The notes under the pieces: model-generated
What the model was told of the DNA's origin: nothing
What the model saw: only the letters and a program-made list of their open reading frames with translations
The model's database searches: none
Source of the DNA: Hypericum androsaemum
Taxonomy: Eukaryota > Streptophyta > Magnoliopsida > Malpighiales > Hypericaceae
Length of the DNA stretch: 64,000 nt
Reading direction: 5' to 3'
Assembly: GCA_963995505.1 (NCBI GenBank)
Contig: OZ023199.1
Coordinates: 4,893,906 to 4,957,905, forward strand
Shown: positions 56,701-64,000 of the stretch, in pieces
Layout of the letters: each line of letters opens with the position of its first letter
Position numbering within the stretch: position 1 is the stretch's first letter
Program-made: the position numbers and the translations under genes

Positions 56701-58487
56701 TTTTCGACGTGTGGTGTCTTCAGCATTGTGAGTTGTTGTTCCCTCATAACCTTGTTTACCTTCATCCATAGGTTGAGCAACTTCATAAAATCTTCAAACT
56801 TTGTGGTTCTCCTTCGGAAGAATATTGGAAGACCTCAAAGTTGCCTCATGCAACTATTTTCAAGCCTCAACAACCTTACAAGCGCTGTGTTTCGGAGACA
56901 TTTAAGGACCTCCCATCGTCGGCTTTGGCCCTTTTAGATATCTTGCTTGCTGTAGAACCCCAGTACCGTGGGACAGCTTCATCAGCACTCGAGAGTGATG
57001 TATGTTCAGTTATCACTTTTTGCACGCTTTTTGCTATGTCGATTACTTGTAGTTTGCATGCTTTTTGAGTCATCACGGGCTACAAGTCACCGTGTTCAGT
57101 TGAAGTCTCTTTAATCATGAGAAGTATTGCTGAAATTAATGATGATTGTGGTAATCAAGTCTCACCATGTTGCTCGCTAGGTCCATCCACCAAAATATTC
57201 AGCAGACGAAAAACCATAACTAGACATGTTTTCACTGTTGGTTGCAATTTGATAACGCTACTTATCCTTGACGATTCCGGCTTTTACTTATGGATTTTCC
57301 GGACTTCTTCCAGTTCTTCACAACCAAACCGCTTCCCTGTGATCCGTCAAGTTTGCCAAAGTACCCGCCAAGTAAGGAGTTTGATGCCAAGCTTAGGAAT
57401 GAGGAAGCTAGAAGGTAAGCAACTCTTCTTCTGCTATAGCATTACGCTGATTGCTACTTCGGTTTATTGATTATTAACTTATCTAGCAACCTTTCTACTA
57501 GGCGAAAAGCAGCTGGTGATAAAGAACTTCAAAATGAACCGGCTAAAAGGAATCCGAAAGGATCAAAATCGGTTGTTGCTCCAGATGCCAATGCTGAGCT
57601 GCAAGCATCCATACAGGTAACGTCTTCTGTACATCTCAATTTGAGATTATGTAGCCAGTTGCTGCAGTCCTGAAATCTTTGAACTTTTAATTTCAGAAGC
57701 GACGGGGGCAGGGTAATCCGATAAGTGCCAGCAAGAAGTTCAACCGAGAAGAGGATGGTGGTTCCGGATTTCCTATTGAGCCAGGGAAAGCAACTGCACG
57801 GAATGGATACTCTCATTCTGGCCAGTCAATGCATCCTACTACCAACGGATCCTCAAGAGAAATGAATCCAAATGAGGATGAGACTTTTAGGGACACTAGT
57901 AGTATTCTTGAATCATCAACGAAGGGTACAAACTTAAAAACACAGCGGTCTTATATTAATCGCGGGGCAGCTCAGTTGTCCAGATTTTCTAATTCTGTCG
58001 CAGTTAGAGGAAGTTCACAGCTAGATTGCAGTAGTGCTAGTAGTAGCATTAATGAGCACTGGCCTGGAGATCGATTCGGTGCGAGACATAATGATCTGGA
58101 TGATTCTTCACATCATCTACTGAGGCAGAACTTGCCAAGCAAGGAGGATCAGCAGCCTGGCTTGGACCGTAAAACGGTGCGCATGAAACTCTTGTCTTTT
58201 GTTCCCGTTCTGTTTTACGCATCTCCCACTTTAACACGATGGCTTGGTGTCTCTCGACTTGATTTTGATGACTTGGAGTTTGCTGGTAAATGCAGGGTCT
58301 CTTTGCAAAGAAAGGCCGCATGCATTACTCAGGGCCACTGATGCCTGCAGGTGTGGACATCGATGAGATGCTCAAAGAGCACGAGAGACAAATCCAGCAA
58401 GCCGTTCGCAAAGCAGCCGCCCGTTCAGGGAAGTCCAAAGCAAACCAAAACGGACAAACTGAATCGCTGCTGTACAGTCTCAGGTGA
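53769..58487 (+). CDS. N-myristoylated CDC2-like (CRK-type) protein kinase
   Basis: Eight coding exons: 53769-54155, 54953-55237, 55804-56121, 56772-56999, 57314-57414, 57502-57616, 57697-58176 and 58296-58487. All have GT-AG borders and consistent phase, giving 701 residues. It starts MGCICSKG, an N-myristoylation/palmitoylation signal, chosen over an upstream ATG in the same frame. The kinase domain (about 125-410) shows GQGTYSSVYRA (131-141), K153, HRDIKGSN (D248), DFGLA (D266) and RVVTLWYRPPELLLG. A long Ser/Asn-rich tail ends in a basic helix (EMLKEHERQIQQAVRKA). This layout is that of the plant CDK-like family containing IBS1 and relatives, thought to phosphorylate Ser/Thr targets at membranes. 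All catalytic residues are present, so it is probably active. Confidence 0.93.
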
Positions 58488-59765
58488 TCCCCAGAGATGA
58501 TCTCATGCTTCATTTGGTTGAAGGGCTTTAGATATTCCTTCTAAAGTCACATTGCTCGGCCGACCAAGACGCTCTTCAACAACCGTAAGGCCACATATCA
58601 CGGCCAGCATGTCATCATCAAATGATACCGAGTCGGGTCTAGAAATAGGCAGCAGAGAGGAGCTGAACTTGGTACCAGAGAGATAACTTGGAAGGCTGTG
58701 AAATCTACTGCGTTATTGCAAGATGGTGCTGGGTTTTTGTTGTGACACCAACCAGCACAGAGGATCCATCTTTTGTCTTTTTGGCATTGCTCATCAGCTC
58801 CTAACCCGTAATTTAACTTGTATAGAAGAAATATAGAGTTCTTCTTTTTGGGTAGAAAGTAAAACTTTTCACTTTCAGACAGACACGCTACTTCACTTCG
58901 TGGCCATAGGTTCGGGTCCAGATCCTAGATTTAAATTAATAATTTAGATATTAATAAAAAGTTGGTTCAAAGTTGTAGAGTTTTAAACTCTTCAAAGGTT
59001 TTGTTCAATTTGAATAAAGATTAGTCGATTTAGTAGATCTGGATACTATATGGTATAAATAAAAAAGTTGATCCAAGCGATAAATAATTTGGATTTAGAA
59101 AGTTTTGAGTTCAAGCTAAACGATAGCATTGAGAGAATCACTCAATAAATAAGGTCTAAGTTGTTCGACTCTAGAAATAAAGAATTTAAAAAAACTTATA
59201 ATTTACATCCTGCAAATTTTTTAGGTAAACACCCACATTCTTAGGGCCCTCAAGGACTAATCTAAGATTGTGTCCCATCCATCGACCATTGGTTTACAGA
59301 ATGTTTAACCGATAATGTTACATATTTTACAAATTATGGAGAATTAATATTAATATTTGATCTATACGAATGTCTACTCATTTATTGATCTATGCATACG
59401 ACCAAATTCTAAAACTATATGAACTTATATAAACTGGTACTCTAGTTTTAAAGGTTTATTTATACTTTATTTTATCTTAGGCTTAACAAATTCTGAACTC
59501 ATAGAATAGTCGGTAGGGTAAGTATCCGACTCATACGGTCTATTCACGTGGCAGATTTGACAGCAGGGATCGACTGAGGTTGAAATGAGGAATATTTTTT
59601 AGTTTTCACTTCCTCCCAACTCCTCCCTCCTACTCTCCCTCCTTGCACCTCCGTCTCCCTAATCCTTCCTCCGGCCTCCCTCCTCCTCCTTTCTTCTCCC
59701 CCTCCCTCCTTCCCCTTTTTCCTCCTCCCTCCTCCTCGGACCTACACCTCTCCTCCTCCCTCTAT
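58488..59765. other. 3' side of kinase gene and a pyrimidine-rich tract
   Basis: The first 300 bases are likely 3' untranslated region. The middle is AT-rich. About 59605-59765 is an almost pure CCTCC/CTCCTT tract ending at the LTR of copia element 3. Confidence 0.5.
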
Positions 59766-59971
59766 TGTTATTGAGGCAACTTGCTGTGTATTCTCATTAA
59801 GCAGTGACGTAAATATATACATGGAGGATAACAACTAGATAAGCTGGCATCTATCATGTCTAACAATAGGATAACTATACAAGATATAACAAGATAACTA
59901 TACATGCCAGTAACTAATAGATAAATGATGTAACCACATGGTGATTAGTACCCGGTGATCATTATCCAATA
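59766..59971 (-). repeat. 3' LTR of copia element 3
   Basis: On the minus strand it starts TATTGGATAATG after the purine tract and ends CAATAACA. The start TATTGG instead of TG... is unusual but fits the position of the tract. The partner LTR is outside the window. Confidence 0.75.
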
Positions 59972-59979
59972 CCCCCTCC

Positions 59980-62900
59980 TCAAGCTGGCGCGTGAAGATC
60001 ACAAATGCCAAGCTTGGACATCAGGAACATGAGTCGATCACGGGGAAGCGCTTTGGTGAGACAATCGGCCAGTTGTAGGTTCGAGGTGACCTCAGTGGGA
60101 ACAATCTTTCCGGCCAAAAATTTCTCTCGGACGATGTGACAGTTTATCTCAATGTGTTTCGTCCGCTCGTGGAAGACTGGGTTTGCGGCTATGTATCGAG
60201 CCGCTTGGTTGTCACAATAAAGTGATATTGGTTGAGAGAATTTCAACCCAAAGTTTGCCAATAGTCGAAATAGCCATATGAGCTCCCGAGTGGTGGAAGC
60301 CATGGCTCGATATTCGGCCTCTGCTGATGAGTGCGAGACGGTCTTTTGCTTCTTGCTCTTCCAAGATATTGGACTGCCTCCAAGTGTAATCACGTACCCA
60401 GTGACTGAATGCCTTGTAGTAGGGCAATTTGCCCAATATGAGTCAGCGAAGGCCTCGAGATGTAATTGGCTGGTAGCTGAGTAGAAGATTCCTTGTCCAA
60501 GAGTACTCTTTAGATATTGCAATAGGTGGTCAGCTGCTTGCCAATGTTTTCTATGTGGGGCTTGTATAAATTGACTTAGTATGTTGACAGTGAAGCATAT
60601 ATCTGGTCGCGTGATGGTGAGATAAATGAGGCGACTGATGAGTCATCGATAATGCCCCGGCTCATCGTATAACTCCCCATCGTATAACGCCCCGGAAAAT
60701 GCGGTGCCTTGGTTGATAATAAAAAGTGAATACTCGGCCGTGGATTGCCTAAAACCAATAGCGAGTAGTGCAGCTCGAAGAGTAAAGAACCAGTTGCGTC
60801 CGGCTTGTTTGAGCCCATATATAGATTTTTGGAGCTTGCACACAAGGTTAGGTTCACCATGTCGAGGATGCCCAGGTGGTACCTGCATGTAAACATCCTC
60901 TGAAAGATGACCATGTAAATAAGCATTTTGGACGTCGAGCTGATACAGAGGCCAATTGCGGACAATGGCAATGGAGATCAGTACTCGAACTGAAACCAAT
61001 TTTGCCACCAGGGCAAATGTCTCATGGTAGTCGATGCCCTCCACCTGCGAATAACCTCGTGCTACAAGGTGTGCCATATAGCGCTCGATGGTACCGTCAG
61101 AATGCCTTTTTATTTTAAATATCCATTTACAGGAAATAGGTCGCTTACCGGGGGGTAGACGAATCAAAAACCACATACCATTTTGTTTGAGGGCATCAAG
61201 TTCCGTCTGAATTGCCGAACGCCATGCCGGGAATGCCATTGCCTTGGAGAATGAGGTTGGTTCGGTTGTGGAATCAATCCTGGATAAGAATGACCTATAT
61301 GTTGGGACAAAGCGATGGTTTGACAGGTAGTTACCTATGGGAAAAGTAGTATTATGGACCAAAAAAGGTGCTGCAGAGGGACCGGTGTGAAAATTTTTGA
61401 GCCATCGCGGAGGATTCCGCACTCGGGCACTACATCTGGGTTCCGTCGTGGGGGCCTCTACCGCAGGTGGGGCGGAGGCCGTTGAGAGATCTGTTCGTGC
61501 TGGACTGACATCCGAAGGTGGTGACAATGGTTATTCCGTGTCGGGAGCGGGATCACTTTGCCCCTCGTCATCAGGCATGCTGGTGGTCGGGTCATTCAGT
61601 GGTGTGACAGGTAGGACTGGGTCATGGTTACCTAGTTTGTGTGTGAGTGCGGGAAAAATATTTTCATAAAATGTGACATCACAACTAACGAATATGCGTC
61701 GAGGCACGATGTCAAAAACCTTGTATCCTTTTTGAAGTGGTGGATAACCGATGAAGATGCATGGTGTGCTTCAGGTATCTAGCTTGGTGGCGGGATGAAT
61801 GATTCGTGTAAAACAAAGACATCCGAAAATCCTAAGATGATCAAAAGATGGTTTTGTCCCATGTAGAATTTCAAATAGTGTTTTGCCATGTAAGATATTG
61901 GTGGGTGTACGATTAATGAGATATGCTGCAGTAAGTATACATTCTCCCCAAAATTGTTTTGGCTATCGAGCTTGAAAACATAGTGTATGACCCATGTTAA
62001 GGAGGTGTCTATGTTTGCGTTCAGCGACCGTATTTTGTTGCAGTGTGGCTACACATGTGTGTTCGTGATGTTAAATTATTTTCAACCATGATAATGAATC
62101 GTTTGATTATGTCAAAAACTTGGTCTTTAGAATTAAGCAAATGAACCCAGGTGCATCTTGAAAAATTGTCCACAATTGTTAAAAAGTAGCAAGCCCCACT
62201 AATTGAAACAATTGGAAAAGGACCCCATACATCCATGTGAAGCAATTGGAAATAATGTGTGGTACGAATCATGCTGTGAGAAAATGATTGCTTAGTAAGT
62301 TTTGCTGATGGACAAATCGTGCAAGTGTGTTCTTGAAAGGAAATATGAGAGTATAATCTAGAAAAAATAGGGTTTAACTTGGAACTGGGATGACCCATCC
62401 GCCAGTGCCATAAATCTGGGATCAGTTGTGTCGTAGAAAGCGTCACCATTGCTTTTATGCTTGTAACAGATGCAGAATCCTCAATAATATATAGACCATC
62501 ACATTCCCGGCCCCATCCAATCACCTTCTTCGTCGTGAGGTCCTGAAAGTAACATGATTTTGGAAGAAAGTTAATCGAACAATTGAGGTCATGTGTAAGT
62601 CTACTAATGGAAATTAGATTAAACCGAAAGTTTGGGACATAGAAGACGTTCGATAAACGTTTGGTTGGGTAAGATGACTTCTCCGACGTGGGTAACAGGT
62701 AAGCTAACTCTGTTTGGTATGGTGATTGAGGGGCCTGTGGTTGGTGAGCTTTGTTCGAGATAACGATAAGAACTAGTTATATGGTGAGTACTACCTGAGT
62801 CGAGGATCCAATGTATGGATTGTTGTGAAAATAGGCAGTAAAGGGGTCGAGTATTACCATCTAGTGGGGTTTGTTTGGCCGTGTTGGATAGGAGAGCTAA

Positions 62901-63971
62901 CAGTTGTTGGATCTGCTCGGATGTGAAGGCATTCTCGGCTGCTGGTACGTTGACAGGAGGCGGACTCGATGCCACGACAAACGCACGGCCATGACCTCCT
63001 CCTTCTTCACCTCCTTGGGTGCTTGCACCACCACGTGCGGTTTGACTGCTCCCTCCGAGGGCGGCCTTTTTCTTGTGACATACATCTTCTTAATGGCCCC
63101 TAATACCACAAAAATTATAGTATATGGCAGGCTTGGCCGGGCAATAGTGAAAGATATGTCCTTGTTGGGAATAGCGAACCTTGTTGGGAACAGTGATGAC
63201 ACACTAATGTTCCTGTTGTGGTGGTCTCCATCTTCTGTGGGTTATTTCGTATCGTGGCTAGAGCAGAATGCTCCAACGAAGGCGTGCTATTGTGTGCAGC
63301 TACCTGTCGATGCTTTTCGTCTTCAGCAGCAAATGAATACGCATCTAATACTCCTAGCAATGGCTTCATCATCAGGATATTACTTCGTAGTTGAGTGTAC
63401 GAATCATTTAGTCCCATGAGAAACTCAATTAGACGATCTCGATCACGTTCACGCTCATCGGCCTGGCGTGATCCACATGTGCAATCGGTAGCACAGGTAC
63501 ACGGGTACCTGATTCGGTAACACTCCAACTCGTCCCACAGAGATTTGAGCGACGTGTAATACATCGCGATAGAGTTGTTTTGCTGGCGGAGATTTGCAAT
63601 CGACCTGCGCACCTCATAGATTCGTGCGGCACTCCCAGTGTTAAATTGTCGCGCCAATTCCTCCCATATCATTCTCGCTATTTCTACGAACATGAGACTA
63701 GCAGCAATATCTAGTAAAACTGAGTTGATCAACCAAGATTTTACCAGATTATTTGCCCGTCTCCACTTAGGGAAAGTCTCTGAGGTCTTCTCGGTTGCAT
63801 GAGTGTGCCATCAACAAAAGAAAATTTGTTTTTCGCATCCAAAATCATGGTCATGGCTTCTTTCCACATAGCATAATTGTCTTCAGAACTTGACAATAGT
63901 TGTGAGACAAGAAAAGTCTGACTCATCTCGGAGCCGTGGATGAAGTATGGCGAATCTGTTTGGCTGCTCAT
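59980..63971 (-). pseudogene. Copia element 3 gag-pol, broken, with loss of the YVDD region
   Basis: Minus-strand order: gag from the ATG at 63971 (SEDNYAMWKEAM; main block 63115-63732), protease (WILDSGSTHHI near 62810), gag-pre-integrase and integrase (WHWRMGHPSSK and HMDVWGPF, 62021-62524), reverse transcriptase (RYMAHLVARGYSQVEGIDYH and SIYGLKQAGRNW, 60643-61527) and RNase H (SSAEAEYRA, 59980-60522). The blocks lie in different phases and are separated by stops. Around 60660-60715 the reverse transcriptase jumps from SLFIINQGT to sequence that normally lies much further on, so the catalytic YVDD segment is missing. No function is possible. Confidence 0.88.
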
Positions 63972-64000
63972 CTTGTGAGTCGTTGCTGATCTGATTGGAC

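Larger units (their letters stand above)
59766..64000 (-). mobile_element. Copia element 3, minus strand, running off the window
   Basis: The 3' LTR (59766-59971, 206 bp) is bounded by the purine tract GAGGAGGGGG on the minus strand. Inside, in minus-strand order, are gag, protease, integrase, reverse transcriptase and RNase H segments. The 5' LTR and primer site lie beyond 64000. Several frameshifts and stops, and a deletion in the reverse transcriptase, show it is older than copia elements 1 and 2. Confidence 0.9.

Overview
This window is nuclear DNA from a flowering plant, most likely a eudicot. The evidence is: spliced genes with GT-AG introns, an AT-rich background, Ty1/copia retrotransposons primed by initiator-Met tRNA (TGGTATCAGAGC), Cassandra-type and other TRIM elements, PIF/Harbinger, hAT-like and Mutator-like DNA elements, and plant-specific gene families (ankyrin-PGG, F-box/FBD, myristoylated CDC2-like kinase). 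I cannot name the species.

Five genes look alive: an ankyrin-PGG membrane protein (31771-34576, +), a tail-anchored coiled-coil protein with 28-residue repeats (20303-20848, -), ribosomal protein eS27 (40383-40994, -, four exons), a seven-pass membrane protein (46538-47689, -) and a 701-residue CDC2-like kinase (53769-58487, +, eight coding exons). Two gene copies are dead: an ankyrin-PGG paralogue (1-11494, broken by several independent lesions) and an F-box/FBD gene (36081-37498, frameshifts and a stop).

Most of the rest is transposon. Left part (1-20 kb): copia element 1 (76-7350) sits in an exon of the dead ankyrin gene and is itself pierced by a young, minus-strand, reverse-transcriptase-less copia-type element (4728-6695). 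Then come small inverted-repeat elements in the introns, a TRIM fragment in the last exon, a complete 933-bp hAT-like element (11732-12664), and a large fold-back (Mutator-like) element (about 12850-19665) whose left arm is interrupted by copia element 2 (13072-17943). Middle (20-31 kb): a full-length PIF/Harbinger element with both genes decayed (21997-25514), a gypsy gag relic, a second copy of the reverse-transcriptase-less family (27162-29634) and a LINE-like 366-codon frame. Right part (34-64 kb): fragments of other LTR elements, an intact Cassandra TRIM (42863-43496), a 0.3-kb hairpin (45321-45638), a degenerate retroelement (about 50.1-52.2 kb) and minus-strand copia element 3 (59766 to beyond the window end).

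The window therefore shows a few housekeeping and signalling genes between layered transposons. Target-site duplications and nesting order let the insertions be ordered in time. I found no new multi-gene system. The strongest leads are the repeat-built coiled-coil protein, the duplicated promoter/start regions of two adjacent genes, the reverse-transcriptase-less copia family, the hairpin at 45.3 kb, and the pattern that two or three elements keep unbroken reading frames and are silenced only by stop codons.
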